A stretch of DNA of 33,070 bases from Gemmatales bacterium (GCA_025056555.1 JANWVZ010000023.1:1-33070), one strand, 5' to 3'; counted from the first letter of the stretch, positions 1 through 9,492 are shown. The notes: generated from the letters alone by a model not told the origin. Numbers and translations: made by a program.

Positions 1-1
1 G

Positions 2-652
2 GAGGACGCCCAAACCATTACGGTCCGCCGTGAAAATAATGTCCTCGAAACCGTGCAAAAGACTAATATCGAGGACATGAAGATAGAGACGCGCTCCCTC
101 ATGCCAGAGAACTTAGATCAGAATATCACGGAGCAAGAGTTTCGTGATTTAGTAAGTTATCTGCTCGCCAGTCCGTTTATTACTGAAGTTTATGTTTCCG
201 CACCGACGCGCCCAGATTCCGCTAAGCTGGAGACCTGGTGGAAGGGAACTAAGCGGCCCGTCGAGGATAAGTCTCTAGCTTGGGAAACCCCTGCGGTTGG
301 ACCGGCCGGGCGAATCCCTATTCCTTCGGCGAAATATGATTTAGCAGGACGTGATGTGAGTTACGTTTACGCCGAAGTCGAAAATGAGCAAGCGATCAAG
401 ACGGAATTACGATTGGGCAGTATTGTTGCCTGTCGAGTTTGGATAGATGGAAAACTAGTGCTGCAGAAGTCTCAACCTTCTAAGCAGGCCCAGATTGATG
501 AACTAAGTGTCCCCGTGCAGCTAGCACCGGGACGACATCGCATTCTTATTGAGGCCGTTTGTTTAGATCGGCTCGGTGAACTTTACTTGCGCTTTCATGA
601 TCCCCATGCGCAGATCAAGCAGGTACCCGTTACACCCGTCTCGGCTAAATGA
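2..652 (+). CDS. PVC-type cytochrome/heme-binding protein, C-terminal fragment (5' partial)
   Basis: The frame is open from the first bases of the window, so this is the 3' end of a larger gene and the GTG at 53 need not be a start. The first ~55 visible residues, including the 'IEDMKIETRSLMPENLDQ' stretch and 'ITEQEFRDLVSYLLAS', match the end of the c-type cytochrome domain of the large planctomycete membrane-bound dehydrogenase/heme-binding proteins; the 'SLMPE-L' and 'DLVSYL' elements are typical. The heme CxxCH itself would lie upstream, outside the window. The remaining ~150 residues look like a beta-sandwich module: 'YVYAEVENEQ', 'LRLGSIVACRVWIDGKLV' and 'LAPGRHRILIEAV' resemble carbohydrate-binding or PA14-like accessory domains fused to such proteins. 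The protein is probably exported. The family call is fairly secure; the substrate is unknown. Confidence 0.7.
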   Translation, partial: EDAQTITVRRENNVLETVQKTNIEDMKIETRSLMPENLDQNITEQEFRDLVSYLLASPFITEVYVSAPTRPDSAKLETWWKGTKRPVEDKSLAWETPAVGPAGRIPIPSAKYDLAGRDVSYVYAEVENEQAIKTELRLGSIVACRVWIDGKLVLQKSQPSKQAQIDELSVPVQLAPGRHRILIEAVCLDRLGELYLRFHDPHAQIKQVPVTPVSAK

Positions 653-1604
653 CTTATAATTCGACTTACTTCTGACCAGCTTATCGAAGTCCACAGCAAG
701 AATTAGAAGCAACGACCGTTTACAAAAATGCCTTGATTATGTGGTGGCGCAATGGTGTAGGAGTACTGTCGCTCTGGTTTGGAGCCATATAGCTGGGAGC
801 ACGGTTATAACGCCTGCCCCCCAGTTTGGCCCAAATTACCTAGTCGCGGAAGCTAAGTAGCGTCAGGAGTGTGTAATAGGCGGTGGTCCTGTAAACTTGT
901 GGGCGTGCAAGCCGTGTAACGGGTCTCGCATGGGGACCTTGTGGTGGTACCATCTGCGAGCATCCGTGTAACCTGCAGTTTAGTTATTGACTATAAGCGC
1001 CTAAGCGGTGGACTTTCTCCCTGCAATCGGGGGAGTACATCGAAAAACTAAATCGCAGAGTACGCAGATGAACACAGAGGAAACAGAGAAGAGTTGGCGT
1101 ATGTTTAGATCGAGAAAACTTCTTTGCGGCCAAGATAAGCAACGTGGCAGCGAACGGCACTTGCATGTCCGTACTATCTGCCCCCAGTTGTCTAGTCTGC
1201 GGTTTCAAGACCATCCAGTATCCGTTCGAGGCTAAACTGAACCTGAGGGTTTGCGCCGGAGTTTGATACAGGCCAGGCAACTGTAGATTGGGCAAAGGGT
1301 TACACATGCGCAGCCGTGCGAAACAGCACGGCACGGCATGATAATAGTCGTAAGCCCGATTGCCGTAGTTGGAATGCATGAAAGTCCGCTGGCAACGGCG
1401 TGCCGGTTCGGTTGAGGCTCCGCAGAACCCCGACCCATGGAGCCGCGGAACTCGGAAGCCGATTTCCTGGCCGGGCGCGGAGCGAATCGCAGTGACGGTG
1501 CTCTTCTGCACTGGGGCGGATCTTCCCTTTCGCAGCGAGCCTGCGACAATGGTATCATTGTCGCTCTTCGAGGAAAGCAGACCTACTGGCAGCAGGATGG
1601 AACC
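653..1604. other. gene-poor stretch between the cytochrome and GH57 genes
   Basis: About 950 nt with no open frame I would call a gene. The frames at 984-1511 (-), 1232-1558 (-) and 1369-1614 (+) overlap one another and have no recognisable domain. Visible structure: a CCGT-GTA-ACGG mini-hairpin near 912-922, a stem CTCGCA...TGCGAG around 926-961, and a CAGAG-type short repeat at 1054-1091. The GH57 frame stays open back to 1437, but that extension has no family similarity. No tRNA or known structured RNA signature was found. Confidence 0.5.
1054..1091. repeat. short CAGAG-type tandem repeat
   Basis: Four imperfect ~10-nt units in a row: CGCAGAG, TACGCAGATG, AACACAGAGG and AAACAGAGAAG. Similar 'CRCAGAG' purine-rich intergenic repeats are scattered through many environmental bacterial genomes. 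They produce the typical spurious frames reading 'MNTEE...' on one strand and '...LCVHLRTL' on the other, both of which appear here. Function is unknown. Confidence 0.5.
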
Positions 1605-3707
1605 ATGTACCTGATTTTCGCTTTACACAATCATCAACCTGTCGGCAATTTCGGATTCGTTTTTGAACAAGCGTATCGCGATGGCTACCAGCCCTTCCTG
1701 GAGTTGATGGAGGCCTATCCCGAGGTGCGTTTCTCGCTCCACATCAGCGGTTCGTTATTGGAGTGGTTGACCGAACATCGGGCAGATTATCTTCAGCGTT
1801 TGCGAGGATTGGTGGCGCGCGGCCAGCTGGAAATTCTCGGCGGGGCCTACTTCGAGCCGATTCTGGCTATGTTGCCGCGCCGCGACCGTCTCGGACAGCT
1901 TCGCCATTATCGGCAGCATTTGCAGCAGCTTTTTCAGACTGAGGTTTCCGGGGTCTGGCTTGCAGAGCGTGTCTGGGAGCAGGAACTGACCAGCGACTTG
2001 GCCGAGGCCGGGGTTACCTTTACGCTGCTGGATGATTTTCACTTTCGCCAGGCCGGCGTTCCCGAAGAGGAGCTCTGCGGCTACTTTCTCACCGAAGACC
2101 AGGGTAACCTGGTGCGCCTTTTCCCGATCAGTGAGCCCCTGCGTTACCTGGTTCCGTGGAAGGAGCCTGAAGCAAGTATCGAGTATCTACGCCAGCTTCA
2201 CCAGCGCAATCCGGAAGCGATAGCGGTATGCGCTGATGATGGCGAAAAATTCGGAGTCTGGCCGGAAACCCATGAGCACTGTTATACGCGCGGCTGGCTT
2301 CGCCGCTGGTTCGATTTGCTGATGCAGAACCGCGATTGGCTGCACCTCACGAGCTTTGAGCACGTGCTCAAGTCCCAGGCGGCGCGCGGGATTGTCTATT
2401 TGCCGGATTGCAGCTACCGAGAAATGACTGAATGGGCCTTGCCACCCACTTCTCAGCGGACTTTGCTGGAGTTGCGCCGCCAACTCGAACATGATCCCTG
2501 TTGGCCGCAACTGCGGAGTTTCATCCGCGGCGGATACTGGCGTAACTTTCTGGCACGTTATCCTGAGGTGCGCGAAATGTACGCCCGCATGCGGCAAGTC
2601 AGTCAATTAGTGGCTCAGGCCGAAAAGCGCAAGGCTGAAAAACTCTCTCAGGCGCGACTTGACCTTTACCGCGGTCAGGTCAACTGTCCCTACTGGCACG
2701 GTGCCTTTGGCGGATTGTACCTACCACACTTGCGCCAAGCGGTCTATTTCCACCTCCTCCGCGCGGAAGCCTCCTTGCGCTCAAGCAGGGGCCTTGAGCT
2801 GATTTGCGAAGACCTCAATTTAGACGGTCGCGAAGAAATATGCTTGGCGAACTCGTACATGCGGCTCTATCTCGCTCCTCATCAAGGGGGCATGTTATAC
2901 GAATGGGATATCTTTCCTTTTTGCCATAATCTCTTGGCCACACTGTCGCGCCGACCGGAAAGCTATCACTATACCATCCTGGAAGCGGCCGGCGTTACCC
3001 AAACGGGCAGTTGGGGAGCACTTCACGAGCAAATCAAATTCAAGCAGCCCGAACTGCATAAGCTCCTTTATTATGATCGCTACCCGCGAAAGAGCCTGTT
3101 GGAGCATTTCTACTCACCTGATACCACTCTGGAGCACTTAGTCCGCCTCGAAGATCGGGAACTGGCAGACCTGGTACACGCGCCCTGGAGCTGGCGGTCC
3201 ACACGTGCGCGGCAGCGCTGGCAATTGACGCTGGAATGCCAGTCCCTGTTACTCAACAGGCCGGTTCACCTGGTTAAAACTCTGACTCTGGCCCGCGAAA
3301 GCCAAGCCTTGGAAGTGGAATATAAATGTGACAATCTTCCGGGCGGCACCTATATCTTGGCTTCGGAGTGGAATTTTGCCGGCCTGGCGCCCGATGCCGA
3401 GGACCGCTATTATTGGCAGGGTGAGGGTCAGCGCCTCGGTCGGCTGGGGCAAAGCTTGGATCTGCCGGAAACAACTTGCTTTGGTTTGGCAGATGAATGG
3501 TTGGGGCTTCGTATCGCTATGACCTGTGAACCACCCGCTGCGATTTGGGCCTTTCCTATTCAGACAGTCAGTCAATCCGAAGGTGGCTTTGAGCTGGTTT
3601 ATCAAAGCTCCGCTGTCCTGCCCCATTGGACTTTGCATGTGCCCGAAGGCGCTTCCTGGTCTGCGAAACTGAGCTTTCAAATCTCGGACAAGTCATCGCA
3701 TCGGTAA
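1605..3707 (+). CDS. GH57 4-alpha-glucanotransferase / alpha-amylase
   Basis: A 700-residue glycoside hydrolase family 57 enzyme that probably cleaves and transfers alpha-1,4-glucan segments in the cytoplasm. The N-terminus 'FALHNHQPVGNFGFVFEQAY' is GH57 conserved region 1. 'GVWLAERVWEQEL' carries the expected nucleophile E121. 'CADDGEKFGVWPETHEH' carries the acid/base Asp (D211/D212, 90-91 residues later, as in the Thermococcus glucanotransferase). The C-terminal half (~430-700) matches the beta-rich DUF1925/DUF1926 modules of that subfamily, and no signal peptide is seen. The start is set at ATG 1605 because family similarity begins there; the upstream open frame to 1437 looks noncoding. 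The length fits the family (~650-720). The gene stands alone, convergent with the nicotinamidase gene. Glucanotransferase is favoured over amylase on architecture, but substrate cannot be read from sequence. Confidence 0.88.
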   Translation: MYLIFALHNHQPVGNFGFVFEQAYRDGYQPFLELMEAYPEVRFSLHISGSLLEWLTEHRADYLQRLRGLVARGQLEILGGAYFEPILAMLPRRDRLGQLRHYRQHLQQLFQTEVSGVWLAERVWEQELTSDLAEAGVTFTLLDDFHFRQAGVPEEELCGYFLTEDQGNLVRLFPISEPLRYLVPWKEPEASIEYLRQLHQRNPEAIAVCADDGEKFGVWPETHEHCYTRGWLRRWFDLLMQNRDWLHLTSFEHVLKSQAARGIVYLPDCSYREMTEWALPPTSQRTLLELRRQLEHDPCWPQLRSFIRGGYWRNFLARYPEVREMYARMRQVSQLVAQAEKRKAEKLSQARLDLYRGQVNCPYWHGAFGGLYLPHLRQAVYFHLLRAEASLRSSRGLELICEDLNLDGREEICLANSYMRLYLAPHQGGMLYEWDIFPFCHNLLATLSRRPESYHYTILEAAGVTQTGSWGALHEQIKFKQPELHKLLYYDRYPRKSLLEHFYSPDTTLEHLVRLEDRELADLVHAPWSWRSTRARQRWQLTLECQSLLLNRPVHLVKTLTLARESQALEVEYKCDNLPGGTYILASEWNFAGLAPDAEDRYYWQGEGQRLGRLGQSLDLPETTCFGLADEWLGLRIAMTCEPPAAIWAFPIQTVSQSEGGFELVYQSSAVLPHWTLHVPEGASWSAKLSFQISDKSSHR

Positions 3708-3767
3708 CAATCGGATCGTTCCGCATGGCCCTCGGCTGTGGCTTGCAAGCAGCTATACCTTACAACT

Positions 3768-3814
3768 CCGATGCATGAACCGGCTGCCCCGGCCATGCAT
3801 CGGGTTCCGAACCC
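3768..3814. terminator. inverted repeats between convergent genes, probable bidirectional terminator
   Basis: A perfect 10-bp inverted repeat, CCGATGCATG at 3768-3777 and CATGCATCGG at 3794-3803, encloses a 16-nt loop. A second small hairpin, GGGTT-CCG-AACCC (3802-3814), overlaps its end. The site lies between two convergent genes, 60 nt after the GH57 stop and 38 nt beyond the nicotinamidase stop, which suits transcription termination on both strands. There is no clear T-tract. Confidence 0.5.
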
Positions 3815-3851
3815 GTCTGCCTCTGCCTTCAGCGTTTTTCCGAGGAACCGA

Positions 3852-4463
3852 TTACAACCGTGCAGCGGCGGCACTAATTTCTTCACTGCTGAGATAAAGA
3901 ATACCCATTTTCTGCGCATCACTGCGTGCTTGTTCCTGATAGAGCCCAGCCGCGGGCACATCTACACCGGCACTGGCATCGTCGGCAATGATCACCCGAA
4001 AGCCAGCCTGGCTCAGATCGCGTGCGGTGTAAAAGACACAAATATTCTTAGCCAACCCACACACGACCACGGTATCTACATGGGCCGCGTGGAGCAAAGC
4101 GGGGTAAGCAGGGTGTTGAGCAGTCAATGCGTAAGCATCGCGGTCGCGAAGATAGCCTTTCCGCCAGATCGTATGGAAGCGCTGCGTCCACAGCCCCGGC
4201 AGAAACTCTGCGCCGCGCGTCCCCTGCACGCAATGAGGTGGATACAGGTTATCCCGCTGTCCGAGAAAACTGCAATGGTCCGGCGGATGCCAGTCCTGAG
4301 TAGCATCTATACGCTCCCAGTCCAAAGCCAGCAAGCGATTAATCGCAGGCACGATGCCCAGGGCGCCCGGCACGGGTAGTTCCTGCGGACATAGCTCACT
4401 GAAACCGCACTGGACATCTACCACAATAAGAGCGCTCTTTCGGAAATCAATGTCTCGGCTCAT
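3852..4463 (-). CDS. pncA: nicotinamidase / isochorismatase-family cysteine hydrolase
   Basis: A 203-residue cytoplasmic hydrolase of the isochorismatase fold, most like nicotinamidase, which deamidates nicotinamide to nicotinate for NAD salvage. The expected catalytic triad is visible: D16 in 'LIVVDVQCGF', K102 in 'TIWRKGY' and C142 in 'VCGLAKNICV'. D57, H59 and H63 in 'TQDWHPPDHCSF' match the metal site typical of PncA. Length matches the family (~180-215). The start codon overlaps the stop of the upstream M16 peptidase gene by 4 nt (ATGA type), so the two are probably translationally coupled. That pairing has no obvious metabolic logic. Another amidase of the same superfamily is possible, but the complete metal site favours nicotinamidase. 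Confidence 0.85.
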   Translation of the reverse strand: MSRDIDFRKSALIVVDVQCGFSELCPQELPVPGALGIVPAINRLLALDWERIDATQDWHPPDHCSFLGQRDNLYPPHCVQGTRGAEFLPGLWTQRFHTIWRKGYLRDRDAYALTAQHPAYPALLHAAHVDTVVVCGLAKNICVFYTARDLSQAGFRVIIADDASAGVDVPAAGLYQEQARSDAQKMGILYLSSEEISAAAARL

Positions 4464-7198
4464 GGTGCTGCCGGTTTGCCAGTACTTGGAAAATCTCCGG
4501 CAACTACAATATAGAGCTTCCCAGGAACGAGATACTTCCTCATCGCTTCGTGAATCTGCTGGGGCGTGAGCTGGGCAATGTGTTTTTCCAGCTCTTGATA
4601 ATACTGCATCGTTCGACCTTCATAGGCCAGCTCTGCAAGGATGTTGGCCAAATTAGCGTCATTGGTGCGCGTCACTCGCTGCTGCTGGAGCCAGCCTTGC
4701 TTGGCCCGTTTCACTTCCTCTTCCGTAACCCCTTCCTTGCGCAATTTTTCGATTTCCTCGAGCATCAACGCCTCGACCCGTTCCCGATTCTGGGGATTAT
4801 AGATGGCATACAGTAAGAAACTGGCGCGTTTGTCAAGCGCCAGCGCATTGAAACGCGAACCGACGCCATACGACAAACCTTCCTTCTCCCGGATGCGGTC
4901 GCCCAGCCGCGACGCTAAGGTATTATTGCCCAATATATAATCACCCAGGACTAAGGCGGGATATTCGGGCTCGTTGTCGCTGAGTGGGAAGACTAATCCT
5001 GCCATATACACCGCGTTTGCTTTATCGGGGGTGATGATAACCTGCCGCCCAGGCTTGGTGTCCAAGGCCGGCCGCGGGATGCGGGCATAAGGCTGCGGGG
5101 CCTGCCATCCGTCGAAGAGGGCGGCCAGCTGAGAGTTCACTGATTCAGGGTCGAAATCGCCGACGAGGGCCAGTTCGCCTGCCTGACTGCCCAAAAACTC
5201 CTGATAAAGTCGTCGAATTTCCTCGCCACGCAGGGCGCGCACCCGTGCGATTTCCTCTTCCACCGTGGGCACATAGCGAACGTCGTCCACAGGGTAGGGA
5301 TTGAGCTGGCGACGCAGGGTACGCAACGCCAGAGCCTGCGGCTCCTTCAGCTGCTCCTCCAAAGCTGCTATATGCTGCCGTTTCAGAATCTCCAATTCCT
5401 GGTCCGACAATGCCGGTTCGCGCAAAATGTGGCGCAGCAGCTCCAGCGCCCGCGCTAGATTAGGTCGAGTCGTCTGCATGGTTACGGTAACTTGGCCGAC
5501 GTCGCTGGAGATGCTCAGCCGCGTGCGGGCTTTATCCAATTCGTCCTGAAGCTGTTGATAGCTCAGGGTGCGCGTTCCACGCCGCATCAATGGGCCTAGA
5601 AAATCGCTCGCGGTACCATAAGGTTTCAGAGTTTCCGCCGTGCCGAAACGCAAGCGCAGCGTGAGATGAACCGTTTGCCCACGGGTTTTCTTAGGCAAGA
5701 GCACGCCCTGGATGCCCTGCCACTGCTTTCGCTGGACACGTTTTTCGATGTTTTCCGGGCTGACATCAAAAGCTTCCCCGGCGGTGAGAGTATCGCGGCC
5801 TTTATAGTCCCTGACCAGGGCAGCCACGTCCGGAGCCGCAGGGATTGCCACCCGCTCGGGTTGCGCCGTGGGAATGAACATACCGAGTGTGCGATTATTG
5901 CGCCGCAAGTACCTCGCAGCCACCTCACGGACTTCCTTCGGCGTGACTTTTTCCACGCGATCCCGGTACACAAAAAACAACCGCCAGTCTCCCTGTGCCG
6001 CCCAGTCGCTCAGCTGAATGGCCATACGTTGACTGTTTGTCCAGGCCAATTCCCATTCTCTCAGCAACTGCTGCTTAGCCCGTTCTACTTCCTCATCCGT
6101 CGGTGGCTTACTCAGAACGCCCTCCACTTCCTGGAGCATGATGTCCTTTACTTCCTCCAAATTGCCGTTCTTGGGAACGGTTACCAGGATTTCGATGATT
6201 CCAGGTTCGCGGAAAGCGTAGGCATTGCCGAAGACACTGGCCGCCTTCTTCGTCTCGACCAGGGCTTTGTAGAGCCGCCCGGAGGGGGTTTCCGTTAATA
6301 TCTGATTCAACACATCCACCGCGACGAAATCGGGATGCGCTCCGGCGCAAATGTGATAAACCAACCCTACGAGCTGCACATCGCCAACTCGTCGCAGCAC
6401 AACGCAGCGTTCGCCATCCTGAGGAGGTTCCTCGGTATAAGTATCCGAGAGTTTCCGGGCAGGCCGGGGCAGCGCTCCGAAATACTTTTCAATCCACTGC
6501 AGCGCCTTGTTCTCGTCAAATTGGCCTGCGACGATCAGTAAGGCATTATCGGGCTGGTAGTATCGGCGATAAAACTCACGCAGATTTTCCACGGGCACCC
6601 GCTCAATGTCGCTGCGATTACCAATAGTGGCTTTGCCATAGTTATGCCACTCATAGGCGACCGCCAGCATCCGTTGGGAGAGGATGTTCGTCGGATCGTT
6701 CTCCCCCATCTCGAACTCATTACGCACTACCGTCATTTCCGAGGCGAGGTCTTCGCGGCGAATCAGACTGTTGACCAGACGGTCTGCTTCCAGGCGAATA
6801 GCAAATTCGAGGTTGTCGTCGGAAGCCGGCAGTGTTTCCCAATAGTTGGTCCGGTCCACCCAGGTAGTGCCGTTAAAGCGGGCCCCGCGGTCGGCAAGCG
6901 CCTTGGGGATGTTGGGATGTGTCGGCGTGCCCTTGAACAGCATGTGTTCCAGCAGATGGGCCATCCCACTTTCCCCATATCCTTCGTGTCGCGACCCAAC
7001 AAAAACGGTCAGATTCACCGTGACCGTGGGCCGAGAGGGATCGGGGAAGAGCAACACTTTCAGGCCGTTGTCCAGTTGGTACTCTGTGATCCCCTCCACG
7101 GTAGCGATTTTCCGCACTTCTGCATGCCCTAATGTCGGCGCGAGTCCCACCCACATTGCTACATAGGCGCAGCCCAAAAGCCACCACCTGGGTCGCAT
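4460..7198 (-). CDS. exported M16 zinc metallopeptidase, two tandem peptidase units
   Basis: A 912-residue M16 (pitrilysin/insulinase clan) peptidase made of two M16 halves in one chain. The inverted zinc motif HxxEH is H81-LLE-H85 in 'MAHLLEHMLFKG'; E161 in 'VVRNEFEMGEND' is the expected third ligand. The C-terminal half (~490-905) lacks HxxEH but keeps the 'REKEGLSYGVGSRF' Arg/Tyr segment of the substrate-holding unit, as in other fused M16 proteins. Residues 1-26 form a signal peptide ending 'LGHA', so the mature enzyme is periplasmic or extracellular. A strong AGGAGG lies 7-8 nt before the ATG at 7198. It overlaps the downstream nicotinamidase start by 4 nt and follows the DUF1573 gene by ~104 nt. 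Substrate is unknown; peptide degradation is likely. Confidence 0.9.
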   Translation of the reverse strand: MRPRWWLLGCAYVAMWVGLAPTLGHAEVRKIATVEGITEYQLDNGLKVLLFPDPSRPTVTVNLTVFVGSRHEGYGESGMAHLLEHMLFKGTPTHPNIPKALADRGARFNGTTWVDRTNYWETLPASDDNLEFAIRLEADRLVNSLIRREDLASEMTVVRNEFEMGENDPTNILSQRMLAVAYEWHNYGKATIGNRSDIERVPVENLREFYRRYYQPDNALLIVAGQFDENKALQWIEKYFGALPRPARKLSDTYTEEPPQDGERCVVLRRVGDVQLVGLVYHICAGAHPDFVAVDVLNQILTETPSGRLYKALVETKKAASVFGNAYAFREPGIIEILVTVPKNGNLEEVKDIMLQEVEGVLSKPPTDEEVERAKQQLLREWELAWTNSQRMAIQLSDWAAQGDWRLFFVYRDRVEKVTPKEVREVAARYLRRNNRTLGMFIPTAQPERVAIPAAPDVAALVRDYKGRDTLTAGEAFDVSPENIEKRVQRKQWQGIQGVLLPKKTRGQTVHLTLRLRFGTAETLKPYGTASDFLGPLMRRGTRTLSYQQLQDELDKARTRLSISSDVGQVTVTMQTTRPNLARALELLRHILREPALSDQELEILKRQHIAALEEQLKEPQALALRTLRRQLNPYPVDDVRYVPTVEEEIARVRALRGEEIRRLYQEFLGSQAGELALVGDFDPESVNSQLAALFDGWQAPQPYARIPRPALDTKPGRQVIITPDKANAVYMAGLVFPLSDNEPEYPALVLGDYILGNNTLASRLGDRIREKEGLSYGVGSRFNALALDKRASFLLYAIYNPQNRERVEALMLEEIEKLRKEGVTEEEVKRAKQGWLQQQRVTRTNDANLANILAELAYEGRTMQYYQELEKHIAQLTPQQIHEAMRKYLVPGKLYIVVAGDFPSTGKPAAP

Positions 7199-7302
7199 CG
7201 CGTTTCCTCCTCGTTGGCTAAGCCATGGATCAACACAGGCCTATTGCAGCAAATTGTAGGGATTTTGCGATGCCAACTGCAGCGGATGACGTCGCCCTGC
7301 TC

Positions 7303-8343
7303 TCAGCGGCGCTGTATCCGAACAGGAATGCGTACCAGGCATGCCTCGGGTTCGGCAAAGTAAACACGCAGTTCCGTCAGCGCACTGTCCCCCGACCAGC
7401 TTCCCGGGTGCACGGTTACCCGTAGCGTATTCACTGGGAACGCGCCTTGTGGCCAACTGCATTGTATGCCCGCAGGATCCCATTCCACGCGACTGATACG
7501 GCTCGGCCGACCTTGCCTGTCCCGCAGGGTTACTAAACGACTCACGGGTTCGTTGCCAGCCAGCACTATAGTCAGCTCGCTTGGCGCAATTAGAATTGGT
7601 GTCTGCGCCAGCCGCCGCACTCGGATCGGCACCAGCAGTTGCGGACACTGAACATCGTTCGTGTGAATGACCAGGAGGCTGTCCTGAACTGGCTGGGGCA
7701 ATTCTGACGAGACCTTGACGCGAATTCGGTATTGCCGAGGCCGGCATGCTTCCTGGGCGCCCGCGATCAGCTGGGCTGAGAGTGCCGGGGAAGTTGTTTC
7801 CACGCGCAGGATCTGCAAGGGTTGCTCCCGATGATCGCTGACGACGATTTCCTGCTCAACTTCCGACGAAACCGCTAACTCCACGTGAGGCGGATGTACC
7901 GTAATTTCGCGAATGACCTCTGCGCGTACCGCCCATTTTGCTTCGTAGACCTGCTCCTCCTCACGATAGCGGATGCGTACTTCCCAGACGTGGACACCTG
8001 CCGGGGCACGCAACGGATATAAACTCAGACGTAATCGCCCCAACCGTCCGGGGGCCACCTGGGGTGTGAGGACCTCCACTTGCAGACATCCACAGCTGCC
8101 GCGAGCTTCCAGGATTTCTACTGGCTTCGTCCCTCGAACGTGGAACGTCACTTCCCGCTGAGGCGAACTGAGTGTCGAAACTCGGCCAAAGTCCACCGTT
8201 GGCTCGACTGGCACCAATTCCGCCTGAATACCGCCTGCGTAAGACATCATGGCCAACAGAGCTAACAGAACTCGACACCCTCCACACTGTTTCCTGCGCC
8301 GGCTTAGATTCCCGTCTGGTATGGCGTACATATTCCCGGCCAT
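7303..8343 (-). CDS. exported DUF1573 (ASH/HYDIN-like beta-sandwich) protein
   Basis: A 346-residue protein with an N-terminal basic stretch and hydrophobic segment ('VLLALLAMMSYAGGIQA', ending near residue 41) that looks like a signal peptide. Right after it, 'VDFGRVSTLSSPQREVTFHV' followed by 'ARGSCGCLQVE' is the DUF1573 signature, a beta-sandwich with the conserved SCGC pair. Two more beta-rich repeats follow, around residues 150-235 and 240-340. Planctomycetes carry many such proteins of unknown role, thought to be periplasmic or surface-associated. ATG 8343 is used; ATG 8331 is an alternative, and neither has a good Shine-Dalgarno. It lies upstream of the M16 peptidase on the same strand and is divergent from the alpha/beta hydrolase. 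Confidence 0.75.
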   Translation of the reverse strand: MAGNMYAIPDGNLSRRRKQCGGCRVLLALLAMMSYAGGIQAELVPVEPTVDFGRVSTLSSPQREVTFHVRGTKPVEILEARGSCGCLQVEVLTPQVAPGRLGRLRLSLYPLRAPAGVHVWEVRIRYREEEQVYEAKWAVRAEVIREITVHPPHVELAVSSEVEQEIVVSDHREQPLQILRVETTSPALSAQLIAGAQEACRPRQYRIRVKVSSELPQPVQDSLLVIHTNDVQCPQLLVPIRVRRLAQTPILIAPSELTIVLAGNEPVSRLVTLRDRQGRPSRISRVEWDPAGIQCSWPQGAFPVNTLRVTVHPGSWSGDSALTELRVYFAEPEACLVRIPVRIQRR

Positions 8344-8592
8344 CCGTTTCTATAGACTCCGAAGTGGCGCTTAGAGACTTAGCCAGAAATTAGATATTTA
8401 TCCCTGCAACACACCGCGATCCTTGCTTGCCGCTCTCGACTACCTCCTGATAATCTCTTCCAGCAGTGTGTTTCATAGCAAACGGTCTCCAGATCGCAAG
8501 ACAATTTTTTCGAGTGGAACCCCTGATCAGGATAAGTACGAAGTGGCAGCCTAATAAGATAGACGGACTGTGCGGTGGCATTGGAGGAACCC

Positions 8593-9396
8593 ATGTACGC
8601 AGAGACAATGGCGGGACGGATTTATTATGAAATCGAAGGGGAAGGCCCGACGGTCGTACTGGTGCACGGCTTAGGGGCTACCAGTAATATCTGGCACGGC
8701 GTGCGCACCATTCTGAAAAAGCAATTCCGTGTGATTGTCTTCGACCTGCCTGGCTCAGGACGTTCCGACCGACGCGAACCTCGCTATGACTTTGCTGGCT
8801 GGTCCCGAGTACTGGGTCAACTGGTCGAACATTGGCAATTGAAACGATTGGTGCTGGTCGGCCACTCCATGGGCACCTTACTGGCGCAAATCTATGCCGC
8901 GGAACATCCTGAGTATTTGGCAGGGCTGGTTCTGTGTGGACCTATCGTCGAACTGTCGGAGACACGTAAGAAGCTCTTTCAACAGCGCAGGGAAACGGTT
9001 CTGAAAGAGGGTATGCTACCCATAGTGGACGGCGTAGTCTCCGGAGCACTGACGGCAGCCACCCGCGAAAGTCCCTCGCCCTTGCCGGGCTTAGTGCGCG
9101 AAATGCTCCTGGCGAACGACCCAGTCCACTATGCCGCTCAATGTCAAGCTTTAATCGAGGGCACGGCCCGCCCGGCCCTGCCAAAGATCCGTTGTCCCGT
9201 ACTGATTCTGCAGGGTGACCAGGATACGGTCACGCCTCTGAGCAACTGCCAGGAAATTCGACAACACCTGCCGCAGAGCCAACTGCACATTATCCCGGCC
9301 ACCGCACACTGGACTATGCTCGAACAGCCTTCTCTGGTGGTCGCGGCCCTGGAGCAGTTCCTCGCTGCCTGCTTTGGCCCGGCGATGGGCACCTGA
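8593..9396 (+). CDS. alpha/beta-fold hydrolase
   Basis: A 267-residue soluble alpha/beta hydrolase. The oxyanion motif 'VLVHGLGATSN' (H25-G26), the nucleophile elbow G-H-S92-M-G, the acid D211 in 'LQGDQDTVTP' and H239 in 'ATAHWTMLE' give a full catalytic triad. The sequence resembles 3-oxoadipate enol-lactonase-like and other small ester or lactone hydrolases, but there is no pathway context, so the substrate is open. The start is ATG 8593 because GGAGGA sits 4 nt upstream; the frame extends to a GTG at 8575 that lies across this Shine-Dalgarno. The gene is alone on its strand, divergent from the DUF1573 gene, with a CCTGATCAGG palindrome at 8522-8531 in the shared upstream region. Confidence 0.85.
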   Translation: MYAETMAGRIYYEIEGEGPTVVLVHGLGATSNIWHGVRTILKKQFRVIVFDLPGSGRSDRREPRYDFAGWSRVLGQLVEHWQLKRLVLVGHSMGTLLAQIYAAEHPEYLAGLVLCGPIVELSETRKKLFQQRRETVLKEGMLPIVDGVVSGALTAATRESPSPLPGLVREMLLANDPVHYAAQCQALIEGTARPALPKIRCPVLILQGDQDTVTPLSNCQEIRQHLPQSQLHIIPATAHWTMLEQPSLVVAALEQFLAACFGPAMGT

Positions 9397-9492
9397 GTTC
9401 GATGTGCCCGTTTCGCCTCACCCTGAGACTGCCGCCCACCAATAAGGGCTATCACCCGCTGACGCAGATTCTCCGCATCAGCACTTATATAC

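Noticed and set aside
984-1511. 175-residue minus-strand frame before the GH57 gene
   Set aside because: Part of it is the translated CAGAG repeat ('LCVHLRTL'), a known source of false frames; the rest has no similarity I recognise.
1437-1604. In-frame N-terminal extension of the GH57 gene
   Set aside because: The 56 extra residues have no family similarity, and GH57 conserved region 1 begins right after ATG 1605.
3738-4379. 213-residue plus-strand frame opposite the nicotinamidase
   Set aside because: It is antisense to a gene with a full catalytic triad and has no domain of its own.
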